Shown: piece after piece, positions 27,707-35,676 of the stretch | Position numbering within the stretch: position 1 is the stretch's first letter | How the letters are laid out: the number at the start of each line of letters is the position of its first letter | Assembly (NCBI GenBank): GCA_021772095.1 | Contig: JADYXR010000075.1 | Span: 1 to 64,000, forward strand | Direction: 5' to 3' | DNA length: 64,000 nt | Source of the DNA: Candidatus Obscuribacter sp. | Lineage (GTDB): Bacteria > Cyanobacteriota > Vampirovibrionia > Obscuribacterales > Obscuribacteraceae | Made by a program: the position numbers and the translations under genes | The notes under the pieces: generated by a model | What the model was told of the DNA's origin: nothing | The model's input: the letters and a program-made list of their open reading frames with translations, nothing else | Databases searched by the model: none

Positions 27707-28066
27707 ATGGAACATCTTATGCCAGTATCAATGGTCTCAATCGCCGAGTATTCGCTCATCGTCACCGGTGTGTTAATCGCAATCGGCGGCGTCATCGGCT
27801 TCATCAAGGCGCGCAGCATGCCGTCGTTGCTGGCAGGTGTTGTCAGCGGGGTTCTACTGGTCGTGTGCTTCATCGTTGCCACCCAGGTCGATCCCAAAAT
27901 TGGCTTGAGCGCCGGGATTGTCTTGCTGACAATGCTCGAAGGCGTTTTTGCAATGCGATTCGCTAAGACGAAGAAGATGATGCCATCAGGAATGCTAATC
28001 GCGATTTGTGGAATCACTCAGTTGATAGTTATCATCGGTACGTTGCAAGCGTTCGATTTGTTCTAG
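27707..28066 (+). CDS. TMEM14-family small membrane protein
   Basis: 119 residues with four hydrophobic helices separated by short loops (SLIVTGVLIAIGGVIGFIKARS, LLAGVVSGVLLVVCFIVA, GLSAGIVLLTMLEGVFAMRF, GMLIAICGITQLIVI). The G.iGf.ka.S..SL.aG...G pattern is typical of the TMEM14/UPF0136 family, found in plastids, mitochondria and cyanobacteria, where some members are linked to fatty acid or haem transport. An internal ATG at 27719 with GGA seven bases upstream may be the real start. Convergent with the aminotransferase. Confidence 0.82.
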   Translation: MEHLMPVSMVSIAEYSLIVTGVLIAIGGVIGFIKARSMPSLLAGVVSGVLLVVCFIVATQVDPKIGLSAGIVLLTMLEGVFAMRFAKTKKMMPSGMLIAICGITQLIVIIGTLQAFDLF

Positions 28067-28106
28067 ACTGCTAACTCATTCTCAGAACGTTGTTAGTCGA
28101 AACAAT

Positions 28107-29288
28107 TCACGCCGTAAACGGTTTCAATTTCTTCAACCGTTCGCGGGCTTCCGTCAGGGTTTCCATCTGACGGCTGAAGCAGAAGCGAATGTACTTGCCC
28201 GGCTCTTCTGACTTGCGGAAGAAGCTGCTGCCTGGAACAACCGCGACGCCAACTTCTTTCACTAAGTGTTTGGTGATCGCGATGTCGTCTTTGAATCCGA
28301 AGTTGCTGACGTCGCAAAAGACATAATAGGCACCATCAGGCTTATAGTACTTAATTCCAACTTCATCAAGAATATCGAGCATCACTTTTCTGCGAATTTT
28401 GTATTCTTCATGCAGATCAGTGTAAAACTTCTCCGGCAGATTTACGGCAGTAGCACCCGATCTTTGCAATGGTGCCGGTGCGCCCACGGTCAAGAAATCG
28501 TGCACTTTGCGAATCGGCAAAGTCAGATCTTCGTGCGCAATCGCCCAGCCCACGCGCCATCCGGTGATGCTGTATGTTTTCGATAGACTGTTGATTGTCA
28601 CAGTCAGATCTTCCATTCCTGGAATCGTCGCCATGGCAATGTGTTTTGCATCATCGTATAAAATGTGTTCGTAAATTTCGTCTGTAAAACACAACACGCC
28701 CCACTTCTGACACAAGCCTGCAATCAGCTCCAGCTCGTCCTTTCGGAAGACCTTACCGGTTGGATTGTGCGGAGTGTTGACGATAATCGCGCGCGTTTTT
28801 TCATTGAAGGCGCTCTTCAGCTCTTCTTCGTCGAACTCCCAGTTCGGCGGATTGAGTTTTACAAAACGAGGAACAGCACCAGATAGAATGGCATCAGGAC
28901 CGTAGTTTTCGTAAAACGGTTCGAACACGATCACTTCTTCGTCGGGATCAACCAGAGCCAACATCGACGCTACCATGGCTTCCGTAGCGCCACACGTGAC
29001 AGTGATGTTCTTCTCCGGATCGACGGTCAAGCCGAGATATCGTTTTGTTTTTTCAACAATAGCTTCACGAAAAGGCTTATCGCCCCAGGTAATAGCGTAC
29101 TGATTGATATCGTCGAGAATGGCTTTAATAGCCGCTTCTTTAAGCTCCAACGGAGCGGGAAAATCGGGCAGACCCTGAGCCAGATTGACAGCCTTGTGTT
29201 GCGCAGCAAGGCGGCTCATTTCTCTTATCACTGACTCTTTAAACTGACTGGCTTTTAGCGAACCAGTTTTTCTTGTGCGAGACTGCAT
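28107..29288 (-). CDS. Class I/II PLP aminotransferase
   Basis: 393 residues. Fold-type I aminotransferase: NLAQGLPDFPAP, the NTPHNPTGKVF loop, FTDEIYEHILYD with the PLP-contacting Asp/Tyr, and the Schiff-base Lys in INSLSKTYSITGWRVGW, with FCFSRQ (Arg for the substrate carboxylate) near the end. It resembles the methionine/kynurenine-oxoglutarate (YbdL/KAT-like) group. Substrate is not determined. ATG 29288 is chosen because AGGAG lies seven bases upstream. A GC-rich hairpin (29309-29318 with 29323-29332) sits just before the gene, between it and the small unknown upstream gene. Confidence 0.92.
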   Translation of the reverse strand: MQSRTRKTGSLKASQFKESVIREMSRLAAQHKAVNLAQGLPDFPAPLELKEAAIKAILDDINQYAITWGDKPFREAIVEKTKRYLGLTVDPEKNITVTCGATEAMVASMLALVDPDEEVIVFEPFYENYGPDAILSGAVPRFVKLNPPNWEFDEEELKSAFNEKTRAIIVNTPHNPTGKVFRKDELELIAGLCQKWGVLCFTDEIYEHILYDDAKHIAMATIPGMEDLTVTINSLSKTYSITGWRVGWAIAHEDLTLPIRKVHDFLTVGAPAPLQRSGATAVNLPEKFYTDLHEEYKIRRKVMLDILDEVGIKYYKPDGAYYVFCDVSNFGFKDDIAITKHLVKEVGVAVVPGSSFFRKSEEPGKYIRFCFSRQMETLTEARERLKKLKPFTA

Positions 29289-29345
29289 GTCGTTCTCCTG
29301 ATACAACCGTTCAAGCCCTCCGGGGGCTGAACAATAATACCGAAG

Positions 29346-29654
29346 TTACGTCGCAAATGTCTGCCGCGCAACCGAGAAACTATTGCCAAAAAATTTAGAG
29401 CGATCGATCAGAGTCACCGCATCGGTCTGCGAGAGCACGACTTTGAGATGGCGGCGGCGCATCCCGGAAGCCAGACGACCGTTGATTGAAGCCACGAGCG
29501 CCGCGGTTTCAGAGGTGGTCAGATTTTTGGTGTCGCTTTTGAAGCGCCGATCGAAATCGTCATCCATACCGGCTCTCAAGAGGACGGCAAGGAATTCTGC
29601 TTTGACTTCGAGCGCAGATGCGCCAGGCGTCGATGAATCCGAAAATGTGTTCAT
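29346..29654 (-). CDS. Small uncharacterised protein
   Basis: 102 residues, rich in Ala, Ser and Thr, predicted mostly helical (ALEVKAEFLAVLLRAGM, TTSETAALVASINGRL), with a basic centre (GMRRRHLK). No recognised family. It lies about 57 bases upstream of the aminotransferase on the same strand and could be co-transcribed. The ribosome-binding site is weak and an open frame exists on the other strand, so reality as a gene is only moderately supported. Confidence 0.4.
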   Translation of the reverse strand: MNTFSDSSTPGASALEVKAEFLAVLLRAGMDDDFDRRFKSDTKNLTTSETAALVASINGRLASGMRRRHLKVVLSQTDAVTLIDRSKFFGNSFSVARQTFAT

Positions 29655-29794
29655 GCTTTTAACCGGCTGACAACTAATAGGGGCGCGTTATGCGCCGACG
29701 GGTTCCAGGATTGAGAGTTGCCTAGAAGACGGATTCCAATACTAATATAACCAGCGTCGGAATTGTATGTAATGGGAGGATTACGTAATCAGCC

Positions 29795-30802
29795 TTAAAG
29801 TCGCGATAAAATCGAAATTAATTGGCGCAGGTGCGGGATGGAAAAGTCGTCAGGGTCGAGCTCGGTTGCCCGATCCAGTGCCCGCTGCGCTTCCATGATC
29901 GAGCCGCCAATCGCGTGCACTCGCGCCATTTGCAGCCAAGTTTTAAGGTAGTTTGGATTTAACTCACTTGCCGTGGTCAAAAGCTTGCTGGCGCGCTCAA
30001 GCCGCCCGGCACGCAGCTCGTAGCCGGCAAGCACGCAATAGACCAACTCGAGATCGGGATAGCGTTGCACCAATTCCTCTACCACTTCACGGGCATCGTC
30101 CTCACGCCCGCGTTGCAGCTTGCGCCGCGCCTCAGCCAAACCTTCTTCAGCCAGAAATGGCAGCGGGTTTTTCGGCAAATGCGTTCGCAGAAGAGTCCAC
30201 GCCAGAGCGCCTTTCGGATTGTCACCCTCCAGATCGCGCGCCTTGAGAAGCGCATCGCGAGCCTGTTCTGTCCAATCAAATATCAAATATTGACGCGACA
30301 AATCAAGATAATTTTGAGCGGTTAAACCTTCTGGAACTGGCTTTGGAGGCTGGCTCACTTTGACTGCCTGTTCGATCACCTGTCCGAATGCATCCTGGAT
30401 GCCGCTCGAAATTTGTTTAAGCGATTCCTCAAAACCAAACTTGATGAGCTTCAGCGTTTTGTTATCCCGAACCAATTCATCAGCTAATGCGGATGTCGTG
30501 TCCACGCCGTCTTGCATGATGTCTGAAACTGTTTTGGATGCTCCGAGTACTTGCTCGCCGATTGACACGCTCGTGTCCAAACCCTCTACCATGCGGCGAA
30601 AACGTGAATAATCTTCTTCGCTCAACTCACCGAATGGAGTTCCTGCCAGATCGGAGGGACGGCTCTGAAGCGCCAGGCGACCGGCTTTCACCGACTGTCT
30701 CGTCCAACCCATCAGGTAATATTGAATAGCTAAACGGCAATAATCGCTGGGCTGGAGATGTTGCGGCACAATTCTGGGCGGTGCTTTAATCATGGGTTTC
30801 AC
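29795..30802 (-). CDS. TPR-repeat protein of the kinase operon
   Basis: 335 residues. The N-terminal part has a first repeat-like motif (DYCRLAIQYYLMGWTRQSVKAGRLALQ), a middle helical segment (about 65-150), and the C-terminal half has tandem TPRs: NYLDLSRQYLIFDWTEQARDALLKA, ..LVYCVLAGYELRAGRLERASKLL.., ..LKTWLQMARVHAIGGSIMEAQRAL... No membrane segment or signal. It follows the kinase at 30829-32769 by 26 bases, so it is likely an adaptor or substrate-binding partner of the two kinases in this leftward operon. Confidence 0.8.
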   Translation of the reverse strand: MKPMIKAPPRIVPQHLQPSDYCRLAIQYYLMGWTRQSVKAGRLALQSRPSDLAGTPFGELSEEDYSRFRRMVEGLDTSVSIGEQVLGASKTVSDIMQDGVDTTSALADELVRDNKTLKLIKFGFEESLKQISSGIQDAFGQVIEQAVKVSQPPKPVPEGLTAQNYLDLSRQYLIFDWTEQARDALLKARDLEGDNPKGALAWTLLRTHLPKNPLPFLAEEGLAEARRKLQRGREDDAREVVEELVQRYPDLELVYCVLAGYELRAGRLERASKLLTTASELNPNYLKTWLQMARVHAIGGSIMEAQRALDRATELDPDDFSIPHLRQLISILSRL

Positions 30803-30828
30803 TCGACAGTCTATAAGAACATACGATA

Positions 30829-32769
30829 CTACAAATCTTCTTCAGACGCGCGGGTGAGCTTCGTTTTGATCTCATCGACTGACTGAAAGCGGTCCAGATA
30901 ATTAGCCTCTGTGCACTTCGAAACTATTTCATTGAGAATCAGAGGGCAATTTTCTTTTTCTAAAATCGGGTGTTGCTGCGTGATCGGCTCAGGTTCTTTG
31001 CCCGTGAGAATGTAAAACAGAGTGCCGCCCAGTGCGTAGATGTCGCTCTGCGTACGATTTTGACCGCGGAATTGTTCCGGCGCCATGTAGGCGTGTTTGC
31101 CGACCACGGTTGAACTGGCGCTCTGCTGCTGAACCATGTCGGACTGTTGTGCCACCATGAAATCAATTAGTTTAATCGTGCCGTCTTTTGATGCGATCAG
31201 ATTGTCCGGAGTGAAATCGCGATGCACCACCGGCGGTGACTGACTGTGGAGATAGGATAAGATTTCAACCAGCGCTTTTGCATAATGGCAAGCTTCTGAA
31301 TCCTGCACCGGACCTTTCTTTTCAACCAGTTGTTGAAGATTATCTCCATCGATATATTCGAGCACGAGATAGGCGCGGTGATCGTCGACGAAGTAGTCGA
31401 TCAATTTCACGATCGATGGGTGATCTAGCTTAGCCAACATTTTTGCTTCGTTCTCAAACCGCTCCAACGCTTGCTTGCGAGCTTTGATGTCGACGTAAAT
31501 CGGCAGAATATATTCTTTGAGAACAACTTTCGATTCATCGGTAGTGGAGCTGGCAAGGAAAGCACTACCCTGTCCACCGCTTCCCAGTTTTCGTTCTAAA
31601 ACATAACGACCTTTGCAGAGCACAGTGCCCTCTGTCATTGGCGTGAGACGTTCACGTCTGGGCGGCGCGGCCAGCGCTTCGAGCCAGAGCATCGTGTAAG
31701 TCGGATTTGTTCGATCTTGCGACGACGAATCGAAAATGTTGCGGTCAACCTCGCCGGTTCCAACAGGACACCACTTGTCGAACGCCTCCAGAAATTTCTG
31801 CCATTGGCCGCGATTAGCAATTTGTTTAAGCTTGATTCGATCGATAGAACCACCTTCGTATTCAAGACAAATCGACTGTTCAAGCGGCGTTGGCTCTGTC
31901 TTACCGTCGAGGTAAACTCTTTTGATTCGATTCCACGAAACACGTTTTCGAACTTTCAGTGAAGCCGCGTTCATAGAAATGAAATCGATACCAAAGTCAT
32001 CAAATCGAAGATGAGTGGCGCCGCGCATCATTGTGAATAGAGGAATAATCAGAAACGGAGCTAGGCTCTGGAAATTGATAAAGATGCCCAGAGTGGAACC
32101 GTGGAATACTCGCCAGAACAAAACACCGAGCCAGATGATAGCAAAAAGTCCGACAACCTTTTCGATACTGTTCTTGCGAACCTTGGCGTCATCACCAAGA
32201 TCAGGCGCGGTGTTGCCGTGTGGCCAGAGACCGATGATGACCTGGTCATCATCAATGGCATGGATAGAGCGTCTTTTAATTTCAAAATTGACTATTCGTT
32301 TTAGTTCGTCAGTAAGATTTTCTTCTGTCTCGTCTTTGACTTTTCGCTGCGTCCAGTCTTCAGTTTGATCATCGTTGAATTCTGAATTCCAAGCAGCGCT
32401 TGGAGCGACAGCGGGCGCTTTGCTCGAGGAAAAAATTGTTGCGGCGAGACTGTGCGCGGACGGACCGTTCCCGGCGGGCCGGTCGGCTGGTCCGTCTGCA
32501 GCGAAATTATTCGCGGCAGGATCGTTCGCGGCGGGCCGGCCGGCGGGTCCGTCTGCAGCGAAGTTATTCGCGACAGGATCGTTCGCGGCGGGCCCGTCGT
32601 CAGCGCTATTGTTCGAGGCGGGACTACCTGCAGAGGAGCTGCCTGTGACGGTGCTATCTTTGCCATCAGATTCATGGTCAACAGAAACTGGCGGAGGCTT
32701 CACGTCCAAGTTACTGCCCGCTGGAAGAACGCGCAGCTTTTGTTTTTCGTCGGTGAGTTTCTCTTCCAT
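30829..32769 (-). CDS. Membrane Ser/Thr protein kinase with altered DFG motif
   Basis: 646 residues. N-terminal ~125 residues are Ala/Asn/Asp/Pro low-complexity with a repeated ANNFAADGPA unit. Two hydrophobic segments follow (about 205-250), then a PH-like stretch, then the kinase domain from about residue 400: GSGGQGSAFLA, the Lys in VVLKEY, HRDFTPDN (Asp518), and IDFMVAQ (536-540) where DFG is replaced by DFM, then GKHAYMAPEQFRG and SDIYALGGTLF. The metal-binding Asp is kept, so activity is possible. It starts 12 bases after the previous kinase gene stops. The neighbour at 32782 has the same layout and is a clear paralogue. Confidence 0.88.
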   Translation of the reverse strand: MEEKLTDEKQKLRVLPAGSNLDVKPPPVSVDHESDGKDSTVTGSSSAGSPASNNSADDGPAANDPVANNFAADGPAGRPAANDPAANNFAADGPADRPAGNGPSAHSLAATIFSSSKAPAVAPSAAWNSEFNDDQTEDWTQRKVKDETEENLTDELKRIVNFEIKRRSIHAIDDDQVIIGLWPHGNTAPDLGDDAKVRKNSIEKVVGLFAIIWLGVLFWRVFHGSTLGIFINFQSLAPFLIIPLFTMMRGATHLRFDDFGIDFISMNAASLKVRKRVSWNRIKRVYLDGKTEPTPLEQSICLEYEGGSIDRIKLKQIANRGQWQKFLEAFDKWCPVGTGEVDRNIFDSSSQDRTNPTYTMLWLEALAAPPRRERLTPMTEGTVLCKGRYVLERKLGSGGQGSAFLASSTTDESKVVLKEYILPIYVDIKARKQALERFENEAKMLAKLDHPSIVKLIDYFVDDHRAYLVLEYIDGDNLQQLVEKKGPVQDSEACHYAKALVEILSYLHSQSPPVVHRDFTPDNLIASKDGTIKLIDFMVAQQSDMVQQQSASSTVVGKHAYMAPEQFRGQNRTQSDIYALGGTLFYILTGKEPEPITQQHPILEKENCPLILNEIVSKCTEANYLDRFQSVDEIKTKLTRASEEDL

Positions 32770-32781
32770 GGTCTGCTTGTG

Positions 32782-34236
32782 CTACTGCGATTTTGACTGT
32801 AATAATTTGACTGATCCAAGGTCACTCGAGGCGCGCTTGAGTTCTTCGTTGAGTGCTGCGGCTGTCGGAATTCGCTTGCCCACTTCCATGTGAGTAGCGG
32901 CAGCGACGATTCGGTCGAGTTCAGCTGAAACGTCGGGCTTGATTTGCGCAGGATGTGAAGTCGAAAGTGGTTCCGGTTCCAGACCTGTGAGCCAATAATG
33001 CATGGTGGCACCGAGCGCGAAAATATCGCTGGCAGGTTCGCTCTTACCGCGAATCTGCTCAGGCGGCATGTATGCGTGTTTGCCGACGAGCGTCCCGGTC
33101 GCGGTTCCTAAGTATTGATTCGATGCACCGAAGTCGATCAGTTTCACTTCGCCGAGATTTGTCAAAACAAGGTTATCCGGAGTGACATCGCGGTGCACCA
33201 CAGGCGGTGACTGCTCATGCAGATAGGTCAAGATTTCAGAGACCGTACTTGCCCACGCCAAAACATTCGCTTCTGATTGACGCCCTTGCTGCGCCACCAA
33301 CTGCCTCATGTTGATTCCGTTTACGTGTTCCATCACGATGTAACTGCGATTATCTTCGACAAAGAAATCGTAAACTCTGGCAATGCCTGGATGATCCAGA
33401 CGGCGAAGCGTGATCGCTTCTCGCGCAAACATCTCACTTGCCTTCTCGCGAATACTTTCGTTTTGCGATTCAGGAACAACTGACTCCTTCAAGACCACGG
33501 TTCCATTCACACTGTCTTCGGCTAAATAAACCGCAGCAAAACCACCAAAGGCCAGCTGGCGGATTACTCTGATTGTGCCGGATCGCAGCTGCCGTCCCGG
33601 TTCCAATGGAACAAACGTCGGCGCACTAAAGCGCTTTCCGAGTTCGTCTTCAAACATCTGCGTATGGCTGAAACCTTCCGATCCTAAATTTTCTCGCTGC
33701 AAACCATCGCGATATTCTTGCACTCGCGTGGACAACACCGCCGATGGTGCCCATGCTTCAATCGCCAACAACATTTGCTCCATGTCTTGCTCTGACACCG
33801 CCGATAGTTGCACTTGTTGCTTGTGCCTGGAGCCGGACAGCGCCAGCTGCGACGTTCCAAACAAGCCGGGACTGATATCCACGGTTTTGACTTCGGACCA
33901 CGGAACCCACTGAGCGGCGCCGATGCCGAAGAATGACGATGGAAATCCACAACCATCTTCATTGACCAAAACTGTCTGTCCTTGCGTCCGTGATAGCGCA
34001 TACAGATAAGGAACGTACACATAAGCCAGACCGCCCAGTAAGCTGATGATGAAGTGAGCGACCCTAATGAGCGTCGCGTGCGGCTTATCTAGCCCAGCAA
34101 GGGAGGCGCTAATTTCAAACATCACATAACCAATCACCAAACCAAAGATTGCCCACGAAGTATAAAAAGCGCCTGCTTTTATTTTCGAGGACTCCTTGAC
34201 CGGAATCGTTATTTCAAATCTTTTTTCAGCGTTCAT
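32782..34236 (-). CDS. Membrane Ser/Thr protein kinase (Hanks type)
   Basis: 484 residues. Two to three N-terminal hydrophobic segments (about 25-45, 60-80), a PH-like region (VNEDGCGFPSSFFGIGAAQWVPWSEVKTVDI is a typical PH-like pattern), then the kinase domain: LAFGGFAAVYLAED, VVLKES, HRDVTPDN (Asp350), IDFGASN, GKHAYMPPEQIRG, SDIFALGATMHYWLTG. All catalytic residues are present. First gene of a leftward operon with a second kinase and a TPR protein. Divergent from the PP2C/kinase/vWA operon, 520 bases away. Confidence 0.9.
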   Translation of the reverse strand: MNAEKRFEITIPVKESSKIKAGAFYTSWAIFGLVIGYVMFEISASLAGLDKPHATLIRVAHFIISLLGGLAYVYVPYLYALSRTQGQTVLVNEDGCGFPSSFFGIGAAQWVPWSEVKTVDISPGLFGTSQLALSGSRHKQQVQLSAVSEQDMEQMLLAIEAWAPSAVLSTRVQEYRDGLQRENLGSEGFSHTQMFEDELGKRFSAPTFVPLEPGRQLRSGTIRVIRQLAFGGFAAVYLAEDSVNGTVVLKESVVPESQNESIREKASEMFAREAITLRRLDHPGIARVYDFFVEDNRSYIVMEHVNGINMRQLVAQQGRQSEANVLAWASTVSEILTYLHEQSPPVVHRDVTPDNLVLTNLGEVKLIDFGASNQYLGTATGTLVGKHAYMPPEQIRGKSEPASDIFALGATMHYWLTGLEPEPLSTSHPAQIKPDVSAELDRIVAAATHMEVGKRIPTAAALNEELKRASSDLGSVKLLQSKSQ

Positions 34237-34759
34237 CTGTTTATTTTCACATTCTTATTTGAAACCATCATATTCCGCGAATTGACCGGCAACCGAGGAA
34301 TTAATCCCTTCTTGATATTTACCCGTTTTGATCGATTCAGGCAGAACAAAACGAATGCTTTGTATCTAACTTACTTATGTCGCGATCGTTCCGCCCTCAT
34401 GCCAGCAGCAGCTGCTCAGCCAGGCGAAAACATTTCATCAGATATAGCGTAAACCTTACATTACATCCAGCGGGGCTCCAAGGAGCAATAGCTACATGGC
34501 TAGTTGGGACCGCATTAATACACCTATAGAAAGGAGGCAAAGAAACCTCTACAGATCCGACCTTACCCAAGCCGCCAGCGCCTTACAGAACGACCGATCT
34601 CAAGATCAAATCTGCGAGCGACCATCACAAACTTGACAGAACCTATCCGTAGAGTTATCGTAGAAATAACGCTTACTTGAAGCGGACAAAGCAACCGAAG
34701 AAAACAAATATCCAAAGGTCCGACGTTCACGCCGGGCCGCACAAACACGAGGGGGCGCG
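34237..34759. other. Divergent intergenic region between the two phospho-signalling operons
   Basis: About 520 bases between the leftward kinase operon and the rightward PP2C operon. It must hold both promoters. No clear -35/-10 pair was assigned. The only coding candidate is a 46-codon frame at 34496-34636. Confidence 0.5.
34496..34636 (+). CDS. Possible small protein upstream of PP2C gene
   Basis: 46 codons beginning MASWDRINTPIERRQ and ending ICERPSQT, hydrophilic and basic. AAGGAG lies ten bases before the ATG. No recognised family. It sits 124 bases before the PP2C gene and could equally be a leader sequence that is open by chance. Confidence 0.25.
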   Translation: MASWDRINTPIERRQRNLYRSDLTQAASALQNDRSQDQICERPSQT

Positions 34760-35665
34760 ATGGCTCTTGGGTTTCAGATTGCTGCGGGCACAATTCCAGG
34801 CCGTTCCCATTTAGGGTCGGGAAACTTGCTTCTCGGCAAAAACAATCAGGATGCGTTTTCCGTCAGGGTCTGCGAGGACTGCATAATCGCCACCGTTCAG
34901 GACGGTTGCAGCAGTGGTGCTCATTCCGAAATAGGCGCACATATAGGCGGGAAAATTTTACTGCGCCTGCTACATGACGCGTTCTGTGGCGCACTACAGA
35001 CGGTGCAAACACGCGAGGAGGCCAGTGAACGACTCGAAAGAGTGCGTAAAAGATTCTTACACAAAGTCGCGAAGGTAGCCGATCTATTAATCGGCCCGAA
35101 CTGTTCGGAAGCCGCCCGATGCGGTGAGTTGAGTCACAAACATTGCGCGCAGAAACAAATTCTCCACGATTGCTTTTTGTTCACCACACTCGGAATTGTT
35201 GTCACTCCATGCAGTGTCATCATATTCTCGATCGGAGATGGTGTTTTCGCTCTTAACGGTGACGTTAAACAAATCGGTCCGTTTCCGAACAACGCTCCGC
35301 CATACATCGCATACGCGCTGCTGCCCAGTGTTTTCGCTTACGACCCGGACGCTCTTAAGTTCCATATTCACGCAATCGTGAATACATCAGACGTCGAATC
35401 ACTCTTAATTGCAACTGATGGATTCGAAGAGTTGATCGGCAAGAGCGGTGCGATGCTGCCGGGTAAGACGCGCGAACTTGGACCAGCCAGTCAAGTGTGG
35501 TCTGACGATCGTTTCTTCGATGATGACCAACTCGATCTGCTCACACCGTGGTTGCGACAGGTCAACAGTGAAGTAGTAAAAGTCAGTCCAGCGGCACAGT
35601 TGGAGCGGTCCTTCGGGCTGCTGTCCGACGATACCACGTTGGTTGCGATGCGCAGAAAACATTAG
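34760..35665 (+). CDS. PP2C-type protein phosphatase
   Basis: 301 residues. Mn/Mg-dependent Ser/Thr phosphatase: NNQDAF (Asp31), VQDGC (Asp48), SIGDGVFALNG (Asp160), ATDGFEEL (Asp220) and SDDTTLVAMRR (Asp290/291) are the conserved metal-binding motifs in the expected order. A Cys/His-rich insert lies between residues about 110 and 140. It has no membrane segment, so it is cytoplasmic. It is the first of four rightward genes. The next gene, an atypical kinase, begins 11 bases downstream, so the pair would be made together and could set a phosphorylation balance on a common target. Confidence 0.88.
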   Translation: MALGFQIAAGTIPGRSHLGSGNLLLGKNNQDAFSVRVCEDCIIATVQDGCSSGAHSEIGAHIGGKILLRLLHDAFCGALQTVQTREEASERLERVRKRFLHKVAKVADLLIGPNCSEAARCGELSHKHCAQKQILHDCFLFTTLGIVVTPCSVIIFSIGDGVFALNGDVKQIGPFPNNAPPYIAYALLPSVFAYDPDALKFHIHAIVNTSDVESLLIATDGFEELIGKSGAMLPGKTRELGPASQVWSDDRFFDDDQLDLLTPWLRQVNSEVVKVSPAAQLERSFGLLSDDTTLVAMRRKH

Positions 35666-35676
35666 AGGTATGAAAA

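Noticed and set aside
29309-29332. Terminator between the small unknown gene and the aminotransferase
   Set aside because: The stem is good but no T-run follows on the coding strand, so co-transcription remains possible.
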